NCBI RefSeq assembly: GCF_002835665.1
Contig: NZ_PIZV01000051.1
Location: forward strand, 177,723-241,722
Direction of reading: 5' to 3'
From: Chryseobacterium sp. PMSZPI
GTDB lineage: Bacteria; Bacteroidota; Bacteroidia; Flavobacteriales; Weeksellaceae
Length of the DNA stretch: 64,000 bases
Shown: in pieces, positions 17,419-26,923 of the stretch
How positions within the stretch are numbered: the stretch's first letter is position 1
Layout of the letters: every line of letters starts with the position of its first letter
The notes under the pieces: model-generated
Seen by the model: only the letters and a program-made list of their open reading frames with translations
Databases searched by the model: none
Told to the model about the DNA's origin: nothing
Position numbers and translations under genes: made by a program

Positions 17419-18372
17419 ATGAACGATCATTACTTGAAAAAACTCGATAGAGTAACAGCTATTCTTACCCAGCTGCAATCTAAATCTCTTGTAAGAGCTC
17501 AGGATCTTGCAGAAAAATTTGATGTAAGTATCCGAACGATTTATCGGGATGTGAAAACCCTTGAAAATGCCGGAATTCCTATTGTAGGAGAAGCTGGAAA
17601 TGGATATTCGCTGATGGATGGGTATAAGCTTCCACCTGTTATGTTTACTAAAGAAGAAGTATTGAGCTTCATCACTGCTGAAAAACTGATGCAGAAATTT
17701 TCCCATCAAAGTCTGGGGAGTCATTATCAGACTGCCATGGAAAAGGTACGTTCTGTGCTAAGACATTCGGATAAGAATCTAATCCGGAATATCGAAAAAC
17801 AGATTGATGTTTTTAACTTTCATGCACAGACTGAAGATTCTCTTAAAAATGTGATTCCTATTATCCTGGAAAGTATTGCAGAGAAAACTCAATTGAATAT
17901 AGAATATCAAACAGTAGACTCACGAGTAACGACCAGAACAATTGAAACGGTCGGAGTTTTCTTTGAATTTAATTTTTGGTATATCATGGCATATTGTACT
18001 TTAAGAAATGATTTCAGACAGTTCAGAATAGACAGGATCTTAAAAATTTCCAAAACACAAACTCCTTTTTTACAGGAATATGGCCAGGTAAATGATTACC
18101 GAAAAAAAACACATGGGAATAAAGTTATGGCTAAAATTTTAGTGGATAAAAAGATTATGTCCCATATTGTTAACTCCAAAAAATATTATGGATTGACGAA
18201 GGAATCGGAAACAGAAAATGGAGTGGAACTCACTTTCGAAACAGAATGGATTGACGATGGTTTCCCACGTTGGCTTATTACTTTTGCTGATTATGCTACT
18301 GTTTTAGAACCGGAAAGTCTCCGTACAAAACTGAATGAGCTTCTCATAAAAATGACAGAAAGACATCAATAA
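17419..18372 (+). CDS. HTH/WYL-domain transcriptional regulator (YafY type)
   Basis: A 317-residue protein with an N-terminal HTH_11 winged helix (LAEKFDVSIRTIYRDVKTL, about 30-50) and a WYL domain with the FWYIMAYCTLRNDFRQFRIDR signature near residue 187. WYL proteins sense ligands such as nucleic acid fragments and regulate stress genes. The DinB gene next door is convergent; its promoter carries a perfect inverted repeat that is a candidate target. YafY-DinB pairing is a familiar arrangement, but the link here is inferred. Confidence 0.88.
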   Translation: MNDHYLKKLDRVTAILTQLQSKSLVRAQDLAEKFDVSIRTIYRDVKTLENAGIPIVGEAGNGYSLMDGYKLPPVMFTKEEVLSFITAEKLMQKFSHQSLGSHYQTAMEKVRSVLRHSDKNLIRNIEKQIDVFNFHAQTEDSLKNVIPIILESIAEKTQLNIEYQTVDSRVTTRTIETVGVFFEFNFWYIMAYCTLRNDFRQFRIDRILKISKTQTPFLQEYGQVNDYRKKTHGNKVMAKILVDKKIMSHIVNSKKYYGLTKESETENGVELTFETEWIDDGFPRWLITFADYATVLEPESLRTKLNELLIKMTERHQ

Positions 18373-18436
18373 ACCCCAACAGATCACTGTTGAGGTTTGA
18401 TTTTATTGACAAATAGATGAAATGGTTTATTTTTTA

Positions 18437-18928
18437 TTAAAATCTCTCCCAGAAGAAAGGAGGTTCAATTCCTAAGGCTCTTAAATAAACATATCCTTGT
18501 CCACGATGATGGACTTCATTATCGATAAAGTAAAGAATGTTTTGATACACAGGAAATTCATATTGTCCAAATAAGTTAAACGTTTCCTGGAAGCGTTCTT
18601 CGGTAATTAGACTAAAATAATGGTTGATTACTTCAGTTTCTTCATCCCACTTTTTTAAAATTTCTTCTTTGGTCTTTGGATGAAAACTTTCTTCGTCATG
18701 AGCTTCCGTATTGCTTTCAACAATTCCTTTTAACGCAGGCCCGCCGATGCTGATCAGTTCTAATGCCATTTTTGAAAAAGGTCTCATTCCGGCAATTGAA
18801 AATTCAAATAATTCTTTTTCAGGAAAAGCTTCAATAACTCTTCTAGTCAGGTTTCTGTGCCCTTGCCAATCTTCTAATAATTGATCCGATGTCATGAATT
18901 GTTTTGTGGCTGTTGCTGTAGTGGTCAT
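18437..18928 (-). CDS. DinB-family protein
   Basis: A 163-residue four-helix-bundle protein of the DinB/YfiT metalloenzyme superfamily. The pattern HRNLTRRVIEAFPEKELFEF at the start and VHHRGQGYVYLRALGI at the end are typical; His in the last helix (EVHHRGQ) is a usual metal ligand. ATG 18928 is chosen over an in-frame start at 18985, because the -7 promoter box (18961-18968) lies between them. Function of such proteins is mostly unknown, often thiol-transfer or damage-linked. Confidence 0.85.
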   Translation of the reverse strand: MTTTATATKQFMTSDQLLEDWQGHRNLTRRVIEAFPEKELFEFSIAGMRPFSKMALELISIGGPALKGIVESNTEAHDEESFHPKTKEEILKKWDEETEVINHYFSLITEERFQETFNLFGQYEFPVYQNILYFIDNEVHHRGQGYVYLRALGIEPPFFWERF

Positions 18929-18960
18929 AATTGTATGGTTTTTGTTTGTTATTGTTGAAA

Positions 18961-18968
18961 CAAAGGTA
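18961..18968 (-). promoter_or_regulatory. -7 box TACCTTTG for the DinB gene
   Basis: Full consensus match on the minus strand, 32 nt before the ATG. Confidence 0.55.
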
Positions 18969-18979
18969 AGCGCAGGTTG

Positions 18980-18995
18980 TGACAACAGTTTGTCA
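18980..18995. promoter_or_regulatory. Inverted repeat over the DinB promoter -33 region
   Basis: TGACAA-CAGT-TTGTCA is a perfect 6-bp-arm inverted repeat starting 11 nt upstream of the -7 box. The -33 TTG is not at standard spacing, as often seen at activator-controlled promoters. It may be a site for the neighbouring WYL regulator. Confidence 0.45.
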
Positions 18996-19113
18996 GCAGG
19001 ATTTTTAATACTAAAAAATATTTTATTCCTTTGTTGAAATATCCAACCTTACTTTTCCGTTAAAAGAGAAGTGAATTAATAAAAAAAGAAATTGACCCCA
19101 TTAGAATAGAATT

Positions 19114-19695
19114 ATGAAGAAGTATATTTTACCTGTTATGACAGGGCTTTTATTAATATCATGTAATAAAATTGAAGAAAAAATAGATCAAACCGTTCAA
19201 AAAACAACAGAAACGGTACAGCAGAAAGCTCAACAAGCAGTAGAAGAGACGGTAAAGAAAACCGTAAATGAATCTATCAATTCTTTAACCAATTCTCAGG
19301 ATGTGAAATTTAATGACGTTTTCCCTGGCGCAAATACCTCTGTTGTTTCTGAAGAAAAAGGAAAGAAATTTAAATTTCCTGGTGGATCAGAGGGATATAT
19401 CTTAAAATATAAAGCAGATATTGCTGCTTTGCTTCCCATTTTGGAAGGGCAATCTACTTCTGACGAAAGTAAATCAGATAAAGCTGCCAAAAAAATTGAC
19501 GGTCAAAGTATTATTGATAAAATAAGTCTGCTCTCAAAATTTATTCCGGAAAATACCTTTGATACAAGCTTTTTAGAAGATATTAAAAATGATAAGAGCA
19601 TTGAATATTATAAGCTAAAAAGATTCCCGAATAGTAGTACGATAATCTACAACCCAAAAAATCAGACCGTAATACATTATGTAGAGGTAAAATAA
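19114..19695 (+). CDS. Lipoprotein with helical N-terminal repeat, unknown function
   Basis: A 193-residue lipoprotein; the lipobox is LLISC with the lipidated Cys17. Residues 20-60 are strongly heptad-like and rich in Gln, Glu, Lys and Thr (TVQKTTETVQQKAQQAVEE), probably a coiled coil or long helix. The rest is a soluble domain with no recognised motif. It is expected at the inner or outer membrane facing the periplasm. It stands alone, with a strong terminator after it. Confidence 0.75.
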   Translation: MKKYILPVMTGLLLISCNKIEEKIDQTVQKTTETVQQKAQQAVEETVKKTVNESINSLTNSQDVKFNDVFPGANTSVVSEEKGKKFKFPGGSEGYILKYKADIAALLPILEGQSTSDESKSDKAAKKIDGQSIIDKISLLSKFIPENTFDTSFLEDIKNDKSIEYYKLKRFPNSSTIIYNPKNQTVIHYVEVK

Positions 19696-19707
19696 ATAAT
19701 TTGGATT

Positions 19708-19733
19708 GGCCGGTTTCTACCGGCCGTTTTTTT
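19708..19733 (+). terminator. Terminator after the lipoprotein gene
   Basis: GGCCGGT / TTCT / ACCGGCC followed by GTTTTTTT. Confidence 0.9.
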
Positions 19734-20053
19734 ATGTCATTTTTGATAAAAATGATTACACGAATTTGTTTTTAATCTTTAAAGTTGTTTAAACTTTATA
19801 AACCACAGCAGCTTTCATTTTACAACACATTAGTTCACTTAAGTAAGTTTGTTTAAAAAAAGTCTACATAAGATGAAAATCAAAGATTTTCACAAAGCTT
19901 AGGTGTACTTATTATGCATAAGGCCTGGCTCTAAAAAACTTAAGTGGTTAAACTTTTGTGGTTAAAAATAATCAATATAAAAGTTTAAACAACTTCATTA
20001 ATACATTTTACTTTTTACATTGTATTTTATACAAATTAAAGTATTTTAGTAGT
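19734..20053. other. Gene-free stretch before the adenosyltransferase gene
   Basis: No credible coding frame. It contains phrases such as GATTTTCACAAAGCTTAGG and CTTAAGTGG-TTAAACTTTTGTGGTTAAAA, which recur in shorter form in other gaps (21352-21366, 30820-30840), so it is probably made of old dispersed repeats. No riboswitch fold for cobalamin or thiamine was recognised. Confidence 0.5.
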
Positions 20054-20623
20054 ATGAAAATTTATACAAAAACAGGAGATAAGGGTCAAACGGCACTTTA
20101 TGGTGGAACAAGAGTTTCCAAAGCCAGCGCCAGAGTAGACAGTTATGGAAATATAGATGAGCTGAATTCATTCATCGGGATTGCAAAAAGCCATATTGAA
20201 GATGAAGAAGTATTGAAACAACTGAAGAAAATACAGTTTGATTTATTTACAGTCGGTTCAGAAGCTGCTACCCCTGTGGATAAACTGATGTTGGCGAATG
20301 GAAAATCGCGTCTTCCTATTATTATTTCTGAAATAGAAATTGAAGAATTGGAACAATGGATGGATGCTTTTGATGAAAAACTGGAACCTCTTCAGTATTT
20401 TATCCTTCCCGGAGGAGGAAAATCAGCTACATTTTTACATGCAGCAAGAACTATTTGCAGAAGAGCGGAACGTTCATTGGTATTTTTAAATGAATCAGAA
20501 GAAGTACGTCCTGAATTAATCAAATATTTGAACAGACTTTCAGATTATCTTTTTGTGTTGGCAAGATATATTTCAAAATTGAATAACGAATCGGAAGAAT
20601 ACTGGAACCCGAATGAAAGATAA
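20054..20623 (+). CDS. Cob(I)alamin adenosyltransferase, PduO type
   Basis: This enzyme transfers the adenosyl group of ATP to cob(I)alamin to make coenzyme B12. The 189-residue protein starts MKIYTKTGDKGQTALYGGTR, the PduO/MMAB ATP-binding motif, then RVDSYGNIDELNS, and near the end RTICRRAERSLV and LNRLSDYLF. ATG 20054 is chosen; an in-frame GTG-type extension to 19958 adds an unlike hydrophobic leader. It overlaps the thiamine pyrophosphokinase gene by 11 nt, so the two are coupled. Confidence 0.93.
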   Translation: MKIYTKTGDKGQTALYGGTRVSKASARVDSYGNIDELNSFIGIAKSHIEDEEVLKQLKKIQFDLFTVGSEAATPVDKLMLANGKSRLPIIISEIEIEELEQWMDAFDEKLEPLQYFILPGGGKSATFLHAARTICRRAERSLVFLNESEEVRPELIKYLNRLSDYLFVLARYISKLNNESEEYWNPNER

Positions 20624-21242
20624 AGTATTACTTTTCATCAATGGGGATGCTCCAAAATCTTTTCCCAATTTGGAAAATTATGGTTTAATCGCTTGTACAG
20701 ATGGTGCTTTTCATTATCTGAAAAGAATGAATTTTCCATTGGATAAGCTGGATTTTATTTCCGGAGATTTTGATTCACATTCCGGGTCTGATGAAAATAT
20801 TTATGAAGAAAGGTTTATCCATACGCCGGATCAGAATAACACAGATTTTCACAAGGCATTGGATATTATTGTTGAAAAAGGATTTGAAAAAATAGACGTT
20901 TTTGGAGGAAGTGGAGGAGAACAGGATCATTTTTTAGGAAACCTAACTGTTGCCTACGCCTTTAAAGATAAAATGGATTTGAAATTTTATGATGAATTTT
21001 CAACTTATTATTTCATTCCAAAGAATTTTATGATAGAAGGTGTGAAAGACAAAATGATTTCATTATACCCTTTCCCTTTTGTAGAGAATGTTACAACAAA
21101 AGGGCTAAATTGGCCTTTGACGCACGGAAGTTTAAATATCACTTCAAGAATAGGAACACGAAATTTTGCTGTTGAAGATGAGGTTTCTATTGAATATGAA
21201 AAAGGAGATTTATTGATCTTTATCGGGAAAAATTATCTTTGA
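20613..21242 (+). CDS. Thiamine pyrophosphokinase
   Basis: It makes thiamine pyrophosphate from thiamine and ATP. The 209-residue protein shows the two TPK domains: catalytic (LIACTDGAFHYL, DFISGDFDS, the NNTDFHKALDII motif, FGGSGGEQDHFLGN) and the C-terminal thiamine-binding domain (SLYPFPFVENVTTKGLNWPL). It starts inside the last codons of the adenosyltransferase gene (ATGAAAGATAA). Pairing of two cofactor-salvage genes is by position only; no pathway link is known to me. Confidence 0.9.
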   Translation: MKDKVLLFINGDAPKSFPNLENYGLIACTDGAFHYLKRMNFPLDKLDFISGDFDSHSGSDENIYEERFIHTPDQNNTDFHKALDIIVEKGFEKIDVFGGSGGEQDHFLGNLTVAYAFKDKMDLKFYDEFSTYYFIPKNFMIEGVKDKMISLYPFPFVENVTTKGLNWPLTHGSLNITSRIGTRNFAVEDEVSIEYEKGDLLIFIGKNYL

Positions 21243-21278
21243 TTTGAAATAAATATCAATGATTGTATCAATAGAAAC

Positions 21279-21333
21279 AGGCTTAGCCGTTTTATAAAAA
21301 ATAAAGTTCGCTTGGATTTAGCCAAAACTTAAT
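21279..21333. repeat. Dispersed repeat family B, diverged copy
   Basis: GGCTTAGCCGTTTTATAAAAA, then TTGGATTTAGCCAAAACTTA: same order of blocks as the copies at 26924 and 29681, with more changes. Confidence 0.5.
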
Positions 21334-21355
21334 ACTATTAAAATTTTCATGCCTT

Positions 21356-22252
21356 TTGTGGCTAAACAAAAATCTCTTGAATACATTAATCAAAATACCG
21401 CTTGTCTCCATTTCATTATTCTGTGTTTTTTCATGCAAAACACAATATTTTGAAACACCTGAATATGGCAAAAATGAGACGGAAAGAAGTATTAATATTA
21501 AAAAGGTTTATAATTTCAGAGCCGTAGGAAATATTAAAAATAAAGATGGACGAATCCTAAAACAAGGTGCTTTTTATAGAAGCGGCCATTTTTATAAACT
21601 TCAAAGCAAATCTTTTGATCAAATTGAAAACTTAGGAATCAAAGAGATTATTGATCTTCGAAATTCCAAAGAAATAGCTCAGAAACCGGATCATCTTCCA
21701 AAAAATATTATTTATAAAAATTATTCTGCCTTTGAAGATGAAGGAGACCAGTTGGATCAGGCTAAAAAGCTTGTTTTAAAAGGAAAAGTAAATGGAGCTG
21801 ATGCAGACAAAAGAATGGTAGATTTTTACCGAGAATATGTTACTGAAAATCCGGGAGTAATCAAGAAAATTATTACAGAAACTTTAGAGTCTAAAGAACC
21901 GGTTCTTTATCATTGTACAGCTGGAAAAGATAGAACCGGAATCATTACAGCATTAATTTTAACCATCTTGAAGTTCGATAAAGAGACAATTTATAATGAA
22001 TATCTTTTATCTAATAATTATAGAAAAGACCTTGTAGAGAATAGGCTTCGATTGGCCAATAACCTACATTTTGTATATCCCAAAATGGATATACAGGTTT
22101 TAGAAAAATTAAGTTGGGTGGAAAAAAAGTATCTTGATGCTGCTTTTGGGGAGATCAATAAAAAGTACGGTTCAACAGATACTTATATTGAAAAGGCTTT
22201 GGGAATCTCCGAAAGCAAAAGAAAGGAGTATATTGAAAAGTTTACGTATTGA
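21356..22252 (+). CDS. Tyrosine/serine phosphatase lipoprotein (Y_phosphatase3 type)
   Basis: A lipoprotein (lipobox VFSC) with the fold of the large bacterial tyrosine phosphatases: NFRAVG, YRSGHFYKLQ, EIIDLRNSKE, and the catalytic loop HCTAGKDRTGI, which is CX5R with Cys187 and Arg193 in this numbering. It should act in the periplasm on phosphoprotein or phosphoinositide-like substrates. The start is uncertain: no ATG lies upstream of the lipobox, only TTG at 21356 or, more likely, TTG at 21377, because the bases before that belong to a dispersed repeat. Convergent with the M36 protease gene. Confidence 0.85.
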   Translation: MWLNKNLLNTLIKIPLVSISLFCVFSCKTQYFETPEYGKNETERSINIKKVYNFRAVGNIKNKDGRILKQGAFYRSGHFYKLQSKSFDQIENLGIKEIIDLRNSKEIAQKPDHLPKNIIYKNYSAFEDEGDQLDQAKKLVLKGKVNGADADKRMVDFYREYVTENPGVIKKIITETLESKEPVLYHCTAGKDRTGIITALILTILKFDKETIYNEYLLSNNYRKDLVENRLRLANNLHFVYPKMDIQVLEKLSWVEKKYLDAAFGEINKKYGSTDTYIEKALGISESKRKEYIEKFTY

Positions 22253-22299
22253 TATTTGGGTTGACTTATCTTTTTAAATAATATTGAATTAGAAAATTA

Positions 22300-22326
22300 A
22301 AAATCCCTGATCTTATCAGGGATTTT
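22300..22326. terminator. Bidirectional terminator between phosphatase and M36 protease genes
   Basis: Perfect 12-bp stem AAAATCCCTGAT / CTT / ATCAGGGATTTT between convergent genes. Confidence 0.85.
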
Positions 22327-22331
22327 ATGGG

Positions 22332-25007
22332 TTAATTTTTAATTACCTTTTTGGAGATTTCTCCTTGATCAGTATAAATCTTTAGAATATATATGCCTTT
22401 AGGCAGAGAGGAAGTATTGACTTGTGCTTTGCGGTCATTTTGTTGAATATCTTGTTTGGAAATTACACGCCCCACCATATCGATAAATTCTATATTCTTT
22501 ATCTTGTTTGTAGTATTAATGTAGATTAAATCTTTAGCAGGATTAGGGAATATAGATAAGTCTGTTTTGACAGCCTCATTGACTGCTAATTGGGAGCAAT
22601 TTAAAATAGCCGCAGGTGGCATATCAAAAGCTTCAGTGCCATCTGTGCGTGACGCAGAAGTCCCTTGATTAGCACTATACCCTAAACCTCTTTTTGCAAA
22701 AGCTTTCCATATATCGCATTTGTTTTGGCCGCCATATAAAGCATCATCAGCTTGTAATATAGCATTCCGTCCATCTACAAATCCAGGATTGGGCACTCCC
22801 ATTTTCATCCCTTGTATAACCAGATTCAGAGAAATATTATTACCTCCGGTTGATCCTTTAATATCCGGATTAAAACCATATTTATTGACTAAAGCCCAAT
22901 GCATTTCCCATAGCATAAGAGCCCATAAATACCCGGTAGGATGTTCTAAATTGGCCCCAGCACCTATTGTCTTTAAGTAATCGTATGTATGAGGGTTTAC
23001 ACTTATATCTGTTGTGTAAGGAAGTACACGCAATCCACCACCACCGAAGGCGTACTCACCCATGTTAATCTGGTCAGTAGAAACTTGACTTGGTTTTTGA
23101 GTAAGGTTGATGGCAAAATAATCACCCCATCCTTCTCCCATTTGCTCTTCTCCGTTTTGGGCATTATTCATTAAGCGTTTGCTTACTGCATGGGTGTATT
23201 CGTGTAAAATAACCTGACTGTCTAAGCTTCCATTTCTTTTTGTGATCGCAAAACCTATTGCAGGGAGTATGGATGTTACGGTTTGATTATTATTTAATGC
23301 CGTACGGATCTGATCACCAATTCCTTTATTGACCCCAACTACGGGTATGGATAGGCTAGGGTTAACAATATCAAGAGTATTAGGCAGATCGCTTGTTGAA
23401 TTATTAAGGATAACGATGCCTTTGGGATTGAAGTTTTTTATATTATTTACCTTAGCGGCAAAGTTACAGGTACCTCTGTTAACAGCTACAATTTTATCTG
23501 AAAAAGCTGATGAATTCATGGGTGCTTCACAACCGTCGTTAGGGTCCCCACCGGCCCCATCATTATATAAAACCAGATCTCCGGTAACATTGGAAGTATT
23601 GTAAGCAAAGCTATTGTTTCCTATGCCACCCGGATACGCTCCAGTAAGTGTTCCACTAGGAATCTTCAATACTCCTGCATTATTAGGAGTTTCGAAAGTA
23701 TAAAAAAGAGCTGTAGGATTTTTTAAAAGTGCAGAATATCCCATTACTGCATTATTGATTTGTTTATTTTGTCCTAAGCCAGAAGTAGTAAACCCTATTA
23801 AGTTATACCCCTCTCCTTTATCTGCCTGAAAGCTCCCTGCAGCAGGATTGAAACCATGATAATGAAGTACATCATGAATGAAATTGGTAGAGTAAAACAT
23901 TTGAGTATTAGCGAGGTCTTTGTAATTTACTGGATTATAGTTGGTTGAAGTTCCGGGGTTGGGGAAATCAAATACATAATTATTACCTTTTGACTCTTTT
24001 TTGATATATGTTGTATTTAATAAAATAAAAAGTTGAAAAGTAGCTATTAAGTCACTGAACTCCCCATTTTCATCATATCCTATGTGTGAATTGTTTCCGA
24101 TGGTATATTCATCGGTTATTGCAGGATTATTCGTTAAAGCATAATTTAATGCTTTGTGCCATCCGTCTGATGAAGCTTGCGGATCAGCAGCGTTGGTGAG
24201 CATAGTGTAATTATGGTCGAGTGGACTGTTAAAATTAGCTGGAACTACATTATATGATCCATTAACTGTAAAAAGATTGTTTTTATATTCCTTGGTTATC
24301 CATTCAAAATCCTTTGGGTTATTTTGGTACACATTATTATTTATAAAGTCGGGTTGGAATGTACATGAATTAATAATAGGAGTCTTTGACAGCATGTCTC
24401 CGGTATTGGCATCAATTATTGCTTCAAAAGAAGAGGCCTGATGTTCGTTTTCCTTGGTCAGTCCGGAATTGCGAATTTCAGTTAGTAAAACCCAAGCTAA
24501 TTTCAATTGATTGTTATCATTGTAATAAACAAGACTAGTTGGCATATTTTCAACAAAAATTACATCATTACCTGTTGATTGCTGTTTCAGCTGATTTACA
24601 TTTTTTTTAACATCTGCTATGCTTTTAATAAGAATAAAGTTTTTTCCTGATTTTTGAGCAAATTTTTCAATCGCGGATGTTGCTTTTAAATTTGGCGAGG
24701 TAGCTGGATTCTTATTTTTGGATAGAGAAATAAAGTTGTTGTTGAAATTTTCTACTTTCCCATTTTTAATGGAAAAAGTTCCAAAAGCCTCATGAATTGG
24801 AATATCATTAATTTTCTGTTGTACTTTTACGTATTCAATACCATTTATAGTTTCGTGATCATTCAATACATTGTAATCGATTGGATTACTAATTATTCTT
24901 TTGTTTACTGCTTCTGTCTTTAAAAAGTTGTTAACAATTTCGAGACGGTTTTGTGCAAATGAACCCATAGAAAACAGGACAATGTGCAAAAGTAATTTTT
25001 TTTTCAT
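22332..25007 (-). CDS. Secreted M36 (fungalysin-like) metalloprotease with T9SS sorting domain
   Basis: An 891-residue secreted protease. In order: signal peptide (to about 19), FTP propeptide (NGIEYVKVQQKINDIPIHEAFG), M36 catalytic domain with Zn motif HEYTH (602-606) and third ligand Glu625 in GEGWGDYF, a PA-type insert (VNRGTCNFAAKVNNIKN, about 510-560), and a T9SS type A tail from about residue 820 (SIFPNPAKDLIYIN ... KKVIKN). It would be exported by type IX secretion, the propeptide removed and peptides degraded outside the cell. It is transcribed alone, with a 499-bp AT-rich spacer upstream. Confidence 0.93.
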   Translation of the reverse strand: MKKKLLLHIVLFSMGSFAQNRLEIVNNFLKTEAVNKRIISNPIDYNVLNDHETINGIEYVKVQQKINDIPIHEAFGTFSIKNGKVENFNNNFISLSKNKNPATSPNLKATSAIEKFAQKSGKNFILIKSIADVKKNVNQLKQQSTGNDVIFVENMPTSLVYYNDNNQLKLAWVLLTEIRNSGLTKENEHQASSFEAIIDANTGDMLSKTPIINSCTFQPDFINNNVYQNNPKDFEWITKEYKNNLFTVNGSYNVVPANFNSPLDHNYTMLTNAADPQASSDGWHKALNYALTNNPAITDEYTIGNNSHIGYDENGEFSDLIATFQLFILLNTTYIKKESKGNNYVFDFPNPGTSTNYNPVNYKDLANTQMFYSTNFIHDVLHYHGFNPAAGSFQADKGEGYNLIGFTTSGLGQNKQINNAVMGYSALLKNPTALFYTFETPNNAGVLKIPSGTLTGAYPGGIGNNSFAYNTSNVTGDLVLYNDGAGGDPNDGCEAPMNSSAFSDKIVAVNRGTCNFAAKVNNIKNFNPKGIVILNNSTSDLPNTLDIVNPSLSIPVVGVNKGIGDQIRTALNNNQTVTSILPAIGFAITKRNGSLDSQVILHEYTHAVSKRLMNNAQNGEEQMGEGWGDYFAINLTQKPSQVSTDQINMGEYAFGGGGLRVLPYTTDISVNPHTYDYLKTIGAGANLEHPTGYLWALMLWEMHWALVNKYGFNPDIKGSTGGNNISLNLVIQGMKMGVPNPGFVDGRNAILQADDALYGGQNKCDIWKAFAKRGLGYSANQGTSASRTDGTEAFDMPPAAILNCSQLAVNEAVKTDLSIFPNPAKDLIYINTTNKIKNIEFIDMVGRVISKQDIQQNDRKAQVNTSSLPKGIYILKIYTDQGEISKKVIKN

Positions 25008-25506
25008 GTGTATTTTTTTAGGCTCATAAGTTATGTATAAAAAAATGAATTATCAAAAAAAATAGCTTTTAAAATGATTGTTTTGTTTGTATTTAATTTA
25101 TTTATTGAATTATTATTAATTTTTTATTTATTTCGATGCGAAATATTTATGTTTTTTATTTTTCTCTAATAAAGGATTAATTATTTTAATTGTAATAATT
25201 TGATTGTCAGCAGGGTATTGCTTAATTGTGTAATGTGAGTAACTTGAAAGATATCTGAATTCTTATCAATAGCAAAATATGATAAATATTTTGGTAAATA
25301 TGCTGAATGTTTTTTTTATTGATTAATTAATTATTACTACTAATTATTAATTAATTTCTTACAGAATAGGATGATGTTTTATTTATTATATAGCAAAATA
25401 TGATAAAATATATTCGTTCAGTTATTATAGAAAATTATAATAATTTTAACACCTAAAAATCAAACTTTTTTAGCAATTTTGCATTTCTTAATTCACTTGT
25501 TTAGAA
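25008..25506. other. Long AT-rich divergent spacer with 18-bp direct repeat
   Basis: A gap of 499 bp between the M36 protease and arginine decarboxylase genes. No coding frame is credible. ATAGCAAAATATGATAAA occurs at 25269-25286 and again at 25390-25407, 121 bp apart. A near -7 box CAATTTTG (25474-25481, one mismatch) precedes the decarboxylase gene. The region is richer in A+T than other gaps. Confidence 0.55.
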
Positions 25507-26901
25507 ATGAAAATAAAGTACTCGGAACTTATTGATCAGACATTATATTTTCCTACAGAGGAATTTAATGTTTCTGAGAACAATTTGTTGTTTCACGACG
25601 TTCCATTGATGGACGTAGTTGAACAATTTGGCACTCCGCTAAAGATTAGCTATCTGCCGAGAATTTCTCAAAATATTCAGAAAGCTAAAAGCTGGTTTAA
25701 AGAAGCTTTTGAAAAAACTGAATATAAAAAGAGTTATACCTATTGCTACTGCACAAAATCCAGTCATTTCAACTTTGTATTGGAAGAAGCCCTGAAGAAT
25801 GATATCTCAATAGAAACGTCTTCTGCTTACGATATGGATATTGTAAAGTCTCTTTATGAAAAGGAGAAGGTAGATAAAAATATTGAAGTGATCTGTAATG
25901 GATTCAAAACTGATGATTATCTGACGAAGATTTCAGATATGATCAATAGTGGTTTTGAAAATATTACACCTATCCTTGATAATTATCGTGAACTGGATAA
26001 GCTTACGGAAAGTATAGACTCTACATTTAACATAGGAATCAGAATCGCCTCTGAAGAAGAACCTAAATTCGAATTCTATACATCAAGATTAGGAATCGGA
26101 TATAAAGATATTATTCCTTACTACAGTCAAAAGATTGCTGAGCACCCGAATGCAAGATTGAAAATGCTTCACTTCTTCATCAATACGGGGATTAAAGATA
26201 CTTCATATTACTGGAACGAATTGTACAAATGTCTTCGTGTATATGCACGTTTGAAAAAAATTGCTCCTGAAGTAGATTCATTGAACATTGGTGGAGGTTT
26301 CCCAATCAAAACTTCTCTGAACTTTGATTACGATTACCAATATATGGTAGAAGAAATTGTTTCCCAAATCAAAAAATTCTGTGAAGAGGAAGGTGTAGAA
26401 GAACCTAACATCTATACTGAATTCGGAAGCTTTACGGTAGGGGAAAGTGGAGCGAACCTTTATAAAATTATCTCTCAGAAACGTCAAAATGACAGAGAAA
26501 AGTGGAATATGATTGACTCTTCTTTCATGACAACACTTCCTGATACATGGGCGATTTCAAGACACTTCATTATGCTTCCATTGAATCGTTGGGAAGATAC
26601 TTACGAAAGAGTATTCCTGGGAGGTTTGACGTGTGACTCGGATGATTATTATAACTCTGAACAGCATACTAACGCAATTTATTTGCCGGTTTTCAGTGAT
26701 ACAAAACCTTTATATATCGGTTTCTTCCATACAGGAGCTTATCAGGAAACAATCGGAGGTTATGGTGGAGTACATCACTGTCTGATGCCTCAGCCAAGAC
26801 ACATCTTGATTCAGAAAGATGAGAACGGGGAATTGCAGTATGAAATTTTCCGTGAAAAACAGGAACCGGAAGATGTATTGAAACTTCTTGGTTATAAATA
26901 A
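25507..26901 (+). CDS. speA: Arginine decarboxylase, PLP-dependent (fold III)
   Basis: Decarboxylates arginine to agmatine with pyridoxal phosphate. The 464-residue protein belongs to the alanine-racemase-fold group found in Bacteroidota: PLP lysine in YCYCTKSSHFNF, SLNIGGGFP for phosphate binding, YTEFGSFTVGES, and LGGLTCDSDDYY near the end, the CDS-type motif that completes the dimer active site. It is shorter than E. coli SpeA (about 660). Agmatinase lies 970 bp on, with a convergent phosphatase gene between; together they give putrescine. Confidence 0.88.
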   Translation: MKIKYSELIDQTLYFPTEEFNVSENNLLFHDVPLMDVVEQFGTPLKISYLPRISQNIQKAKSWFKEAFEKTEYKKSYTYCYCTKSSHFNFVLEEALKNDISIETSSAYDMDIVKSLYEKEKVDKNIEVICNGFKTDDYLTKISDMINSGFENITPILDNYRELDKLTESIDSTFNIGIRIASEEEPKFEFYTSRLGIGYKDIIPYYSQKIAEHPNARLKMLHFFINTGIKDTSYYWNELYKCLRVYARLKKIAPEVDSLNIGGGFPIKTSLNFDYDYQYMVEEIVSQIKKFCEEEGVEEPNIYTEFGSFTVGESGANLYKIISQKRQNDREKWNMIDSSFMTTLPDTWAISRHFIMLPLNRWEDTYERVFLGGLTCDSDDYYNSEQHTNAIYLPVFSDTKPLYIGFFHTGAYQETIGGYGGVHHCLMPQPRHILIQKDENGELQYEIFREKQEPEDVLKLLGYK

Positions 26902-26923
26902 TAACCTTGTGATTAATAGGGAC

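Noticed and set aside
19734..20053. Cobalamin or TPP riboswitch before the adenosyltransferase / thiamine pyrophosphokinase genes
   Set aside because: No B12-box or THI-box core sequence was seen; the stretch looks like repeat debris.
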